From Micropterix aruncella (Eukaryota > Arthropoda > Insecta > Lepidoptera > Micropterigidae), in assembly GCA_944548615.1 (NCBI GenBank), contig OX155967.1, positions 4,871,281-4,935,280 on the forward strand: DNA of 64,000 nucleotides. Reading direction: 5' to 3'. Within the stretch, counting starts at the first letter, position 1; the number at the start of each line of letters is the position of its first letter. Shown piece by piece: positions 41,491 through 53,385 of this stretch. A model generated the notes under the pieces. The model was not told the origin of the DNA. It did no database searches and worked only from the letters and a program-made list of their open reading frames with translations. A program made the position numbers and the translations under genes.

Positions 41491-42435
41491 AATATATCAT
41501 TATTTAATCTGTTGATTTATATTTTCATGATTCGTGTATTGGGTAATCAAAGTTCATAATATCATAGAATTAAGCCTCTAGATAAAAAGAGTGTCTCTGG
41601 TCGAATGCTGCTTTCTATTTTGACAGGATACACATTCCTTTTGGTGACGATCTTGTGACACGGGGATGATGACTCCGCATCGTTTCAGGAACTAGACATA
41701 TTCTCAATGAGCAAAAACGAGTTTATCAGAACGGTAATAGACCAGACCATAAAAACTAAAGCAGATACCATACCTGTGCAGAATCACACACTCATATATA
41801 CTCAACTATGACACGTAGATGTACTTAGACACACCCATTAACACACATCACAATCACACATATAAACACACTCATCCTACTCTATCATACACACTCACAA
41901 ATCGAGAGAACATGATTATATAACATAATATATAAATATTATTACACAACATCACGCACATAAACTGTTGTATTATCAGAAGACTATTTTGGCCGTAATA
42001 TTGTTATTATTATTTATTAACCTAAAACCCGAGCGGCGCTGCTTTTCTCTTTTGTTGGAATAAAATAAAATAAAATAAAAAATACGTTATTTTTCTTGTC
42101 TTTAACTGCAGAAGGTGTCGCACAGCACGTATGTCAATCGTAGTCCAAGAGATTTAGAGTTTGAGGTTGCAATATTAAAATCCATTTTGACTTCCGACAT
42201 GACTTTTCCATACAATAATACATCTAGAAGCTTTTTAACTGCATGTGCAAAATAATGAGTATTTTTGTAAATAGTTAAGTACTTAGTCAAATTATTATTA
42301 AAAATTAGCAATAAGTGTAAAGCTTTTCTTTTGTCTGTTTATTTAATTAGATTTTACATCTTCTGCCAGTACTTTTTTGACAGTTTCGAAGTTTTTTGCA
42401 GTGACTGACTAAAGTCGCTAGACGTCCGCTTTTCT
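41491..42435. other. Non-coding spacer
   Basis: ACACAC-rich stretch at 41790-41900 and (TAAAA)n near 42060. No gene or element was assigned. Confidence 0.4.
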
Positions 42436-42960
42436 CGATATAGTTCAGTTCAGTTCAGTTTATTTTCAAAAATCTTTACAGGTTGTAGCAACATATATAC
42501 TAAAATATCCAAATTAAATTAAAAACCAAGTTGTGCAATTACAAATTTAAAGAACTTACAGAAAATGTATACCTAATTAAGACAATAACAAATCGATTAA
42601 GTCAAAATATTATTTATATGTACTTATATTAAATCCCATTATGTGACCAAATAAAATTCAAGAAAAAATCTAATATGAAAAGCAATTAAAAAACCAAAAA
42701 AAAATATAAGAAATAACATGAAAGCATGAGAATAATAATTGAAAGCATGAGAAAAAACTTAAATTAAAAGAATAAGAAATAAAATTATTATAATTTAACG
42801 ATTAAAATTTAAATTAAAATATCATTTAAAAATATCAAATTACAATAATAATAATATTTAGTCGCATTCACTTAAAACAAATAAAATTAAAAAATATAAA
42901 ATTTAGAAAAGGAATTACAATTTATAATCATTTCATTTAAAATCGTTACATTGCATGTTT
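42436..42960 (-). repeat. LINE-like 3' region with (AGTTC)n tail
   Basis: Begins with four AGTTC units, then TTTATTTTCAAAAATCTTTACAGG-like sequence; read on the minus strand this is a 3' UTR ending in a pentanucleotide tail. The rest is very AT-rich, and no C-terminal coding region is legible. Confidence 0.5.
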
Positions 42961-43330
42961 CAAGTTTCAAGTTTAGTTTATTGTCTTCAAAACTTTAATT
43001 TAATTTTCGATTGTACACAATACTTTCGTTAGCCGTTCGTGGTGAATTGTACGTATTCTTCATAGGTGTAAAAAATATTTTCTAAAAGAAACTTTTTCAA
43101 GGACTTTTTAAATATATTGTTATTTGTAATGTCTTTAATATATGGAGGTAACATATTAAAAAAATAGGGACCGGAGTATTCCTTGATTTGTCTCGCTATT
43201 TTTAACTTTGCACTAGGTAACATGTACTGATTTGTTTCTGGTATTTGAATGAAAATTGTTTGCGCCAGAATTGGGAATACCAATGGAAAACTTTTGCTCG
43301 GCAAGAAGCAAGATCCCCTAATAAACAAGT
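42961..43330 (-). pseudogene. LINE C-terminal fragment with tail
   Basis: The 99-codon minus-strand frame (43029-43328) encodes LKIARQIKEYSGPYFFNMLP and NNNIFKKSLKKFLLEN, the end of an ORF2 protein of the Jockey/CR1 type. Downstream, a 70-base UTR ends in TTGAAAC repeats near 42961. Confidence 0.75.
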
Positions 43331-43544
43331 TGACTTCGACAGTTAATTTCTATACATAGGCCGACTTAAAAAACATATAAAATCATTGCAAAGTGCGTGA
43401 CTCCGTCAAATGTCAACCAATGTTTATGAAATTCAATATTTAAATTCATAAATATGCATGTTACCATTAGGTAATAAAACGAGGTACACGTCTACGGTAC
43501 TAATCGTATCTCATTTCTTTAATAGTTGACATATCGTACAACCT

Positions 43545-43745
43545 TGATCAAAAGGTAACGACAATTTTATTTTTTCTCAAGAAGTGGTAGTTTAATCGTC
43601 CATATTGGTTTGATCCCCTTAAAAGTATTCTCCCTGGACTAGGGCACACTCGTGCCAGCATCTTTTCCAGCCTCCAAAACATTTCTGGAAGACACTCTTT
43701 TGGTATGGCCTCCAGCTGCCAGGTCGAGTGTGTTTCCATACGACT
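43545..43745 (-). pseudogene. mariner/Tc1-type transposase C-terminus
   Basis: Across two minus-strand frames one reads SWRPYQKSVFQKCFGGWKRC and WHECALVQGEYFKGD; the pattern F..C...W..R...C....G.YF.GD is the usual end of a mariner/Tc1-group transposase. Only about 65 codons remain, with a frameshift. Confidence 0.7.
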
Positions 43746-43784
43746 GCCCAACAAAAAAGGAGTACCTTAACTGTCATAAGGTAC

Positions 43785-44120
43785 CTTAACCTCTCTACCT
43801 GCCATTTCTGAGAGTTGAAGGTCAAAAATATAGCACTTTAGAAAAACGATCATAAGAAAGAAACTACTTGATGAATCATAAAAAGAATAATTGAAGAATG
43901 ATCGCATTGAAATTTGAAAAATAAAACATTAAAACCTCATTTTGTAAAACAATTAGATAATTATGAATAATTATTAAAAAGTTGGAGAACTGAAAAAACT
44001 CACTTATTCAGCGATATCGACGTTTTATCTCAAAATACGAAAACCTATCTAGAAATTGTAAACACATTTGTGTACGTTATGACATACTTTACCAAAATCT
44101 ATTAGTTCGTTTTATTTATT
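43785..44120 (+). repeat. Fragment of the TTAA-bounded family seen at 5465
   Basis: Starts TTAACCTCTCTACC and shares AAAACGATCATAA, ATGATCGCATTGAAATTTGA and CTTTACCAAAA with 5465-5830. The right boundary was not found. Confidence 0.5.
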
Positions 44121-44429
44121 TTCATACATATATCCGAAGATAAGCTACATAATATCCGAAGAGAAGCACAGATCCGAGCAATGGCAGCACTCGACTAAGT
44201 GCCCCCAGAATACAAACAATTAAATTAGGGATTCTAGACTGCGAGATGCACGACTGAATAACCGTACAATACAGAATTTATCCGTCTTTCTCACATTTAT
44301 CTAACAGGGGGTGGTTGCACTGAGAATTTGGTGTAAATTCAGATCGTTGAGAGCGCGGTTTGTCGCGCCGCGCTCGTACCCGTTTTGGGACGTTACTGAG
44401 CGTTGATTACAATACATCGTACCCGATTC

Positions 44430-44760
44430 GGGACGTTACTGTCTTGAGGGGTAACTGTCTAAATATCAAGTAAATAGTTGCCTAAATATCCAAATCTCCA
44501 AATGTCTATAAATTAACATAAATATATCGTGTTTCGTGTCAAATGAAAGGTCTGATTGAGTACTTTATCCTCAATCCTGAGTACCTCTGAAAATATTTAT
44601 GTATCTATATGGACAAATACATAAACTGCAACTGTTTTAAACCATAATAAAAATATTTTTAAATACATATATATTTTCGTTCAGGTTGTGTAACGGCAGT
44701 CGTGTTTTTTATTCCTTTTAATATATTTACTTGTTATATTTTCTATGAAACTTCTCTGGA
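44430..44760 (+). repeat. Interspersed repeat, family C copy 3
   Basis: Inverse orientation to 6878 and 19010. Shares CCAAATGTC, AATTAACATAAATATAT, GGTCTGATTGAGTAC and a GTCGTGTTTTTTATTCC end. Confidence 0.5.
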
Positions 44761-45048
44761 CAAGCAAAATTTCAGAAGTTCAGCCTCATTTAAAATGTAG
44801 GGAACAAAAAGAAACAAAATGGGCCATACATGGAGAATCGAGAGGTTGGGGCAGCAAATTCATGTTGTTCTTGGCCAAAAACTGACAAAATATATTAATA
44901 AAAAAGAAATATTTTTTTATGTCAAATTTTGTATGTGTCTCTTACTTCTATATCCTAAATGATTACAAATGAGCTGCAAAATGTTTATTTCTTCTTCAAT
45001 GACAATCAGTTTTTATAAAACTTTGGCATATTCTGACTTTAGTCATTT

Positions 45049-46660
45049 TTAGCTTTTATGAATCCTTTTCTTGGGACTGAACCACAGATATACTGAGCCA
45101 CACAGATATTTCACAGATCTTTCCACTGCTTGCGCGTGACAAGGAAGCCGAGGAAAGTCGATAACCGGGTCCGCTTTACTATTTGCTTCAGCTTCAGATA
45201 CCTTCCGTATAAAGTCTTTGAGAGAGTCACTGGAAACATGTTTTAACAAGCCGGGTTCAGTTACGTAATTTTCAGGCCATGTCGATGTAATACTCTGCAT
45301 CGAAGTTTATCTTTGAAACGTTAAACTACCTGATACCGCCTCTACTTTCTGTTCTTGTTTTTAAAACACGTCGTATTGTTCGCTTACGCCCAAGTTATGT
45401 TTGAATTTTGCGTTCATCAGAAAGCATGGACGAAAGGAGATTTCCCGGAGCAGCAAAGAACCAATTTCTTTGAATAATCGGGTCTATAACGTACTTTAGA
45501 TCATCAGAGAAATAGCGAAAATAAATGATATGTAAGGTTAAACAGATGTTTGGAACCATAAGTACATAAAGGTTTCAGGCACATACAATTTTACAATGTA
45601 CTCAGTCAAAATCTCAAGATTTTCAGTTGCCACACACAATGCCACACAAACGGTTAATGTCAACCACCTGGAATGAGCAAGTGTTCCAGGGTTTCTTAAA
45701 GATAAATCTAGTGAGTAAATTCCACCTGATACAGCGATATACATATCAATAAATACTTCTGATCTGACTTAAATCAGTGTTGTCCTCCAAAAGAGGACGG
45801 TTATTTTCAATCAGCAAGAAAGTAACCACAGGAAGATTAGCAGTTTTCAAGCTGCTGACCAATTTCGCCTATAAACTAATTGGGTCCCATCGTTTTACAA
45901 TCTAAATGACAAAAAAGATGTCGCAATGGTATCTCATTACCATTGAAAATGTCTTCCTGTTTGCTTTTCCATCAAGGGAAATCACACCATTATTATGTCT
46001 AGTGTTTACAACGGCTCCATCACACCCCATAGCAATAAAGTTCAAAAATTATTTGTTGTGGTCTATATCTTCAAAAACTCAAGTATACCTGCTGCTTTGT
46101 CTTTTCCGTTGCCAGATTTAGGCGTTAAGTCGCATGAAAATGTTGAATTTGGCTCCTATTTTAGTGAAACGTGTGGTCTGAAATAACTTTTTTGTACAAC
46201 TTCAATTTGTGGACCTTGCTCGTCTAATTTTCATCCTGTCTTATTACATTGGTTTTGTCTTCTTCTGTGATAACACCTAAGTCCCGTAAAGCAGCACAAT
46301 CTATAGCTGCAGCAGCTCTTTATAATATTCCGACACTGTCAGCAATGGAAGCTACAGATGGAAATTTAATATACATTTTAGTGATTTTCTCTTCTAGTTT
46401 TGAAGGCCTAGTAGATTTAATTCTTTTTGTATATTTGAAAGACCTGGTAGATTTATCTCATTTTGTATATTTAGAGGACTTGGTTGGTTTGCCTCTTCTG
46501 GTAAAGAACACCGCTGTTCTTCAGCGCTATCAATGTCGCCGGTAACCGTTTCTGATACACTAGTATTTTTTGTCGTTCTTGATTAAACTCAACTATTCTC
46601 TGTAGTCCTTTATTTTTCCATCCGCTCCGGTGATGACTTTTGTCTTTGGATGCCAATGCA
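45049..46660 (-). pseudogene. Decayed copy of a multi-copy protein family of unknown function
   Basis: Minus-strand translation in shifting frames gives a continuous relic: ASKDKSHHRSGWKNK at the start, MGCDGAVVNTRHNNGVISLD, ISGGIYSLDLSLRNPGT-like text, AHSRWLTLTVCVALCV, and FPRLPCHAQAVERSVKYLC near the end. The GCDG.VVNT..NGVI, SRWLT and PCHTQAVER-type motifs are, as I recall, typical of a large uncharacterised family found in many copies in aphids and other arthropods. It behaves like a mobile gene. Many stops; not functional. What the family does is unknown to me. Confidence 0.5.
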
Positions 46661-46954
46661 ATAGTATAACTGTCATTAACTTCTATTCATATTAAAACGT
46701 CTATTCGAAACAAAAAAACATAATCGAGGCCCGCAAAAAAATATTTAAAATGTAGGAGAAAAAAACAATTTTATGAAATTTATCGTCCTTGCGGGCACCT
46801 CAAGACGTACTCTAATATTTTTCATATTTTTAATTTGCCTTATCTATACCGAAACGCAATTTTCCGCGATATTCCAAATTAAACAACCAAAATTGACTTT
46901 TTTTCGTTCCCCCCTTGTCGGCATACAGACGCATGATGTCGATATCTTGGACTC

Positions 46955-47285
46955 AGAAAGTCACCAATGAGGAATTTCTACCGCGTGTCATCAAATAGCG
47001 CAAAGCTGCATACCTGGGTCACGTGCTTAGGCACGACAGGTGGCTGGACTCCTGCAACTCATTATAATGGGAAAAGTTGCAGAAAAGAGGAGGCCTGGCG
47101 GTAGATGGAAATCTTGGCTGCGTAACATTCGAGAATGGACCGGGATTACGAGTTTCGCCGAATTGTTTTGCCTGGCGAAGGACAAAAAGAAGTATGCAGA
47201 GCCAGCCTTTACTAATTGGAGAGGCACCCTAAGAAAAAGAAGAAACATTTTTTACTGCAAGTGCGATATTCAAGAAGATCACTAA
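46955..47285 (+). pseudogene. LINE endonuclease/RT C-terminal relic
   Basis: In one frame SHQ.GISTA is followed, after a shift, by KRKAAYLGHVLRHDR-type text, then LLQLIIMGKVAEKRRPGGRW and KSWLRNIREWTGI. The pattern YLGH..R...Y.LLQLI..GK..G.R..GR...SWL.N...W is the common end of R2/RTE-like ORFs annotated as craniofacial or endonuclease-reverse transcriptase proteins. Confidence 0.75.
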
Positions 47286-47642
47286 GCTTTACTGATATTT
47301 TCAGAAGTTTGTATTTTCTCGGTAAAAAGTAGTTTTTCTTTAAAATGGGCGAGAATCAAAATGACTAATGAAAATGAAAATGAATATTTTAAAAATAAAC
47401 ATCAATCTAATGCATTGAAATATTGAATTTCCGCGTGTTTTCCCTACGAACGCTCTCAAGCGTTCCAGTGACCGGTTTTCCGCTGATAACCGGGTAATTA
47501 CTCAGTTTTACATTCCGTCTTATCGCCTTTGTGGACAAACATATCGAAATTAATGCGTTGCCAGGCCTTTTGTAATTGTTATGACTACGCTAACACGGCG
47601 CAGTGATTATTAGGCACTGAACAGCGCTATAAAACGTACATA

Positions 47643-48315
47643 AGTGTGGTGTCAATTACAACGGGTGAAAGCGACACTCCAGAGTTATAATGGCATCAGG
47701 TCGTTCTGCCCCTAATGGAGTGAACGTAAAAGACTTTTGCAAAAAAACACAATCCACAGTCTAGCTACGCTAACGACTCGAGTCCAATGTATTCCAGCGA
47801 GGCACTGGGAAGGGGAAACTGCGGTCAAACCTCGCTCCCTTACTACCAGATTTAAACGGATGACTCCATCCCACAGTCTGGTTCCAGATCCGAAGTTATC
47901 TGATGTTAGCGGTAATTCAGTTCGAATTTATCGCGGATCGTGGCGCTCTTTGCCCGTCAATCTCACACGGGATCGGGTGGCCAACAGATCGTTTCAAAGG
48001 TGGCTGACATCAGGTCAACAACTACCCCCTCTGCTTAGGAAACGTACGTTTCAAGACTCCCGCGGTTATTCGCCGGAGTGCACAGTCGATTGGCTAACCC
48101 CACGGTGAGCAAACCGCCCAAAACCGAGGTGTTCCCCAGATAAAACCTAAGTTCCCACCTGCCCACGACTGGACTTACAGCAGCAAGCAGAGTTCACTTC
48201 GGCCTTTCCAGCCCCTCTTCGAGACTACCAGGTGGGAGCGAAACCGTGAGTTGGGCCGACCTTAGTCAACATTAGCAAGCCATCAGGCCCAAGCTACACG
48301 GTCCCATTAGGTTCC
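47643..48315 (-). mobile_element. GGGAG family element, copy 5
   Basis: Minus-strand copy, about 673 bp: the 5' end is GGAACCTAATGGGACCGTG at the right, the 3' end ...GTAATTGACACCACACTT at the left. Flanks AAAACGTACATA and AAACGTAGAGTA look like a decayed target duplication. It is one of the more diverged copies and also contains (near 48110-48240) extra sequence around ACTACCAGGTGGGAGC. Confidence 0.75.
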
Positions 48316-48539
48316 AAACGTAGAGTAGTAATTCCTAATTATTGTTGATAAGCATGGAAAAAAAACCTAATATATATTTTTTAAACATTTATAAAAATAC
48401 GAGTCCAAACATAACATATACGTTTTTTGGTTTAGTTGTATCATATGTGTAGAATCACCCCAATAATAACTAACCTTGCAAATGCGCGCATTCTACACGC
48501 GTTTTTTTTCTTTAAGAGAAGAAATCATGTGGGCGAGGT

Positions 48540-49650
48540 AAGTTTTTATTTATTTATTTAAGAATTAATTACTGTAAAACATTGATTAGCTTACAAAAAT
48601 AACAGGAACCGAATGGCAAAACCTTAACCTTTTGCTTATTTGTTTCTGTTACCCAACTGGGACTAGCCCGTTCTAGGGTGGACAGGACTCTAATATTACA
48701 ATCGTGTTTGCTTGATTGCTTGATTGCGTACAAATGTACAAGTTTTAGTAAAAAGTTAATAATACTAAAATGCCCTAAAATGTGGTCTTTTAAAACAAAA
48801 ATATTAATAACAAAATATTAAAAGATAATATAATAAATAAAATGCAATTCCATTATATAATCGGCAATAAATATAATATAAAATTCGATTAAATAATATA
48901 AATAAAGTTATGAGAAAAGAAAGAAACGGCCATTAATATTTAATATGTTAAGTAATATAGGATTTAATATAAAAATACCAAGTCAAAAAAGTATAGTTCA
49001 TTGTCAAAGTCAAATAATTTTTGGTAGTTAGTTCAATGTTAAAATATACTCAACATACATGTTAAAAATATATTGATAATTTGTGCACCTAAGTTTTATT
49101 AAACTATTATTTTTTAACATTTCATGTATGGTTAGTCTGTCATGATTCGATAACCATTTCTTTAATTTATTTTTGAATTCCCTAAATGTCAAATTCATTT
49201 TTATTTCCATATTGATCAGATTGTAAAATCTCGGCGCAATGAAAGAGTAATGTCTTTGTCCAAATGATGTTTTCCTTCTGGGTATTATTAAGCTATTTTC
49301 TAAAACTTGTCTAGTTGTCGCCGGTTCTGAATTATTCCTAAATTTGAGTTATGGTCCAAAAATAGCCTTAAGAGGGAAGTTTTTAGAAAAAGTTGCCTAC
49401 AATCAAGAACTTTAGCTTCCTTATAAAGTTCATTAGTGGAATGAATTTCTGCGCAACTTGCATTGGCTCTAGCGGTTTCTAGAGATTCTTTTGAATGAAT
49501 TTCGGATTGACAATCAACAAAAAATAAGAAATTCCCGTCCATTCATCCAACTGAAATTGGAACGGCGGATTCAAAATGTTTTCTGTGGCCCTTGTGTCAC
49601 GATTCCCTGGCCAGAATATATCAACCATTGCGCATGTGTTACTTCTGTCC
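48540..49650 (-). pseudogene. LINE 3' half (family D) with broken ORF2 end
   Basis: The minus strand shows RRKTSFGQRHYSFIAPRFYN followed by LINMEIKMNLTFREFKNKLK, then WLSNHDRL and the stop near 49028, and then a UTR with the family D block (TGTCCACCCTAGAACGGGCT) at about 48660 and an AAATAAATAAAT tail at 48545. FGQRHYSFIAPRFYN parallels YGQRHYTFLAPKLYN of the intact LINE at 56500, so both belong to one clade. Further upstream the frame is disrupted. Confidence 0.8.
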
Positions 49651-49829
49651 ATATAAGCCATTACAAAAAGTAACACAATCTGCCGGACTCTGTACGTGGA
49701 AGTCACCAACTGGACAAGAAAAGTAACCGCCAGGGCTGATTGGGAAAACCCACAACGTATTGCAGCGAAAAGACAACGGAAAGATTAATGATAATGACAA
49801 TAAAAATGTTATTAAGTAAAATAGAAAAA

Positions 49830-50112
49830 AAATACAAAAAAAAACCGACTCCATTTTTTTTAATAAGTGCAGCAGCCATGGCATGGTGATACCTAAAACG
49901 GGCTATCATAATTGAATGCGTATACAAAATTGTATGTATGTCCTGTTGACCGTTGAGGAGTTCCCTCGTTGGAAGCCAACCCTGGGTGCCGCAGTCCTTG
50001 GTGAAACTTAGAACGGGCTGTCGTAATTGAATTTATATACAAAATTTTGTGTCTGTGCTGTTGACCGTTGAGGAATTCCCTCGACGAGAGCCACCCTGGG
50101 GCAGCAGCCATG
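49830..50112. repeat. Two copies of the GAGTTCCCTCG repeat
   Basis: Two adjacent units (49900-49995 and 50010-50100) each hold GGGCT.TC.TAATTGAAT, GTTGACCGTTGAGGA and TTCCCTCG with CCAACCCTGGG/CCACCCTGGG. Fragments of the family first seen at 14365. Confidence 0.5.
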
Positions 50113-50219
50113 TCATTTATTTATTTATTAGTTTCCAATTCGCCATTGAATATTAAAGCTAGTGTAAGTCTAAAAATAAATGACCACATAACTAAATTAA
50201 TGCTAACATTGAACAAGAA

Positions 50220-50745
50220 AAAAACATAAAAATATAGAACTAAATAAAAGACAGATTATGATAAACATGAGATAGCAGGGAGTTGCCTTTTTAGCTGCCA
50301 AAGGGATATACAAAAGATATCTATTTCTGTGGGTAAGGAATTAAGAAGAGCTACAAAAATATTTGTACGGTGGTACAGCACACTAAACAATAGATGCGAT
50401 CTCCTCGCTGTGTAATTTATCGGTACGTACAATTCAAACTTACATAGTATCTCTGGCAATAAATAGTTCCTTGAATTAATTTATATGCAAATATAATTAG
50501 TGAAATATATCGACGCGTTTCAAGACTGTTGTATCCTACCGTTCCTAGCACAAAATCGGACGGAAATAAGTATGGATAAATATTGTATTTTCTGTAACAA
50601 ATATATCTTTAAAATTTTCTTTGAAAACGCTCTACCATCTGAATGGATTTATTTTCACTTGTACACCAGATGACTGAGTTATATTCAAGTATGCTACGGA
50701 CTAAACAATTATGTAGTAGAAACATTACATGAATATTACTGTTTG
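50220..50745 (-). pseudogene. LINE reverse transcriptase C-terminal relic
   Basis: In shifting frames the minus strand reads LGTVGYNSLETRRYISLIIF, then AYKLIQGTIYCQ, ARRSHLLFSVLYHRTNIFVA and LLNSLPTEIDIF, the C-terminal third of a CR1/Jockey ORF2. Multiple frame breaks. A poly(A)-type tail is expected to the left near 50220. Confidence 0.75.
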
Positions 50746-50799
50746 CATATGCGAATAACAAAACCGATCAGTTTGCTAGCACGATTGCAAATATTTGTA

Positions 50800-50975
50800 A
50801 TTCCAACCGAAACGTCGGGCGTTGGACCCCCCCCCCCCCCCACCACCACCACCACCGTTATACGCAGTGGCGGCAGCGGTATGTGGCCTACCCGCGGAAC
50901 AACGGATCGACAGCTCTTTCAGTCTACATTAGGCAACGACGGCTGCAACGTCACCGAAACGTCGGGTGTCATGAT
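50800..50975 (+). repeat. Penelope-associated terminal segment
   Basis: The CGAAACGTCGGG boxes bracket CGCAGTGGCGGCAGCGGTAT, CCTACCCGCGGAACAACGGA and ACGGCTGCAACGTCACCGAA. The same block follows the GIY-YIG frame at 39005-39115 and recurs at 52035-52160. A poly(C) run and (CCA)n lie at 50828-50855. Confidence 0.65.
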
Positions 50976-51500
50976 AAAACTTAAAAGGGCCTATCATAAC
51001 TGAATGAGTATACACAATTTGGAGTCTGTGTTGTTGACCGTTGAGGAGTTCCCTCGTCGAGAGCCGACCCAGGGTGTAGAGTCAGATCATGCTTTCCATA
51101 AAAATAAATGAATTGTCATCGGAATTGAACCAACATGTAAATTTTCAATTTCAAATGCTATTTGAGGAGTTCCCTCAATTCCTTATGCATCCCATTATCA
51201 GAACGTTTCGAGTCTATTCGACTCGTATCGAGTCTCTGCTGTTGACCGTTGAGGAGTTCCCTCATCGGGAGCCAACCCAGGGTAGATCAGCCATGTCATG
51301 GTGAAACTTGGGTGAAATGCGTATACAAAATGTTGGGTCTCTGCTGTTGACAGTTGAGGAGTCCTCTAGTCAGGAGCCAACGCTGGGTGGACGGATTTCA
51401 ACCACAATCTGCATGCCAAATTTAAACTCAATCGGATGAAGCGTTTCGGCGCTCACAGAAGTGCGTCCACAAAAGAAAAATGCCCAACACTGCGTGCGGA
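50976..51500 (+). repeat. Cluster of GAGTTCCCTCG repeat units
   Basis: Units at about 51030-51080, 51165-51180, 51235-51290 and 51340-51395 repeat the GAGGAGTTCCCTC core, some with the ATCGGATGAAGCGTTTCGGC end near 51430. Probably nested or tandem insertions of one family. Confidence 0.5.
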
Positions 51501-51845
51501 TAGGTAGTTACTCCATCATCAGATGCTGGGCATCACACAAGGTTATAGTTTTTGTCAAGACAAATCAAACGAGCCCAAACATGACAGGTTTATCGTGTGT
51601 AGTTTTGGAGTTCCTATGGCCACCTTCCGTCTCCATCATCAGACCCTGGGCACCACACAATGTTATAGTTTTTGTCAAGACAAATCAAACGAACCCAATA
51701 ATGCCTTTTTTAATTCTGAGATTCTAAGAAACACTTTGATGAAGTTTTACCAAAATCGGTTCAGCTGTTTTTGAGCCAAATCAAAACATACAGAAAGACA
51801 TACTTACATATACTGCCCTCAAGAATTGTATATAGTAGTATAGAT
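51501..51845 (+). repeat. ~120-bp tandem duplication and Helitron-like end
   Basis: ACACAANGTTATAGTTTTTG followed by TCAAGACAAATCAAACGA occurs at 51535 and 51655, 120 bases apart. The stretch closes with AAAATCGGTTCAGC and TATATAGTAGTATAGA at 51829-51845, which resembles the minus-strand Helitron 5' end; its other end was not identified. Confidence 0.5.
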
Positions 51846-52019
51846 AAGCAAATTAACAATCAATCATTCTTACCTTTGGTGGCACCATTGAATTACATTA
51901 AAAAATCTATGGTGGCACCCACGACTGACATCCCACCGACAAGTGCTTAGATTATTGTTGAAGCGTGCGTCTGAGTGAGTGCGTTCGTTTCGATCGTTTG
52001 TACGTAGCTTCCATACTGC

Positions 52020-52195
52020 TTTAGCTCCTATATCTACTGTGGTTATACGCAGTGGCGGCAGCGGTATGCGGCCTACCCGCGGAACAACGGATCGACAGCT
52101 CTTTCAGTCTACATTAGGCAACGACGGCTGCAACGTCACCGAAACGTCGGGTGTCACAAACTTCACGCGGTAAATTCGTTTTTATCTGATTTACA
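52020..52195 (+). repeat. Penelope-associated terminal segment, second solo copy
   Basis: Matches 39005-39150 and 50860-50970, ending CACAAACTTCACGCGGTAAA-type sequence as in the complete element at 38532. Confidence 0.65.
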
Positions 52196-52534
52196 AATGA
52201 TGCCTGCATAACAAATTTTGGGCGCTATCGTAAATACACACAGATACACAGACAAACAGACATCTAGAAGAAGTCTCAAAAGGCTCAAGATGCATCTTCT
52301 CATCTCGATAAAAATGTTTGCGCGTTCACGATACTATAGTAACCGCAATCCTTCATGACATTCCGGGTCGTAAAACGCGCGAGCAAGACAGCACATCAGC
52401 GTTCTCGCTCTACAAGAGATGTGGCGCATGGTGCCAGGCTATCGATATCGATTGATTCTTATATCGATGATTACATACAAGAAAACTATTAAAGTCGACT
52501 ATTATCGTCAAAACCCGGCTTTAATAACAAATCC

Positions 52535-52750
52535 AGAAAGAATTGCGAAATTAAAACGGATATTCTATCCTATTGCAAAACCAACGAAGCCATTGAAAAT
52601 GTAACGATAGAAAATTGGAAAAAATGTGTTCGTCACGCTGAAGCTCTGCAAGAACAGGATTTAAAGAGCTCATATGTATGCGACTGCCTTTTAATAAATA
52701 TCGGTGAAGACGATAGCGACACCGAGGACAATGATGATGATCTCGATTAA
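52535..52750 (+). pseudogene. Possible DDE transposase C-terminus
   Basis: An open frame without its own start reads NEAIENVTIENWKKCVRHAE, then ALQEQDLKSSYVCDCLLINI and an Asp/Glu-rich end GEDDSDTEDNDDDLD before TAA. The T.ENW..C..H.....E pattern followed by an acidic Ser/Asp tail is how many Tc1/pogo-like DDE transposases of insects end. No catalytic part is present nearby. Confidence 0.5.
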
Positions 52751-53385
52751 GAACCATATTTTTATAGTCCTCCCCCGTCGGTTGGTGGGCCGGGAAAAAA
52801 ATATAAAAAATGTAACGCAATTTATATTCTATGTCGATAGAAATAGGATAGTTGAAGTAAATAAAAAAATGTACTGATTACATTATTATTATGTTATACA
52901 ATCCACATTCCAATGTAATATGTTTACCTGCCGACATACCGCGTCAAAAACATCTTAAAGCGCCTTGTTATTACGAATGCGTAGTAAATATTAGCAGTAC
53001 GTAGTTGAGTTACGCTACTTAGGAGTTGTGCAAGGCCACCGTGTCTTATTTTCTCCTTCTCATTGAATAAAACATTTTTTTTTGCAATGTCACGCGATTA
53101 CAGTATTAAAATAACATCAATTGCTGACAAGCTTGCGTGACTCGGGACGTTTTGTCAATTTCTTTATCCTTCTGCTGCGCAAAAATCGGTTCCTCGTGAC
53201 GTCTGCTTATCTACGGGGTGGGGCTAAAGTCGCGCAAGCTAAAGTTCAAATGCGTAGCACAAAAAATAATAGGGAATTCGGAATCGCGCGAGTGGCAACA
53301 CTGATCCCTTTTTTACACGACTGCCCAACAAAAAAGAAGTGTAATGTGTTCAGGGTTCATCTATGTATGGTTTCCGTGTCTTTAT

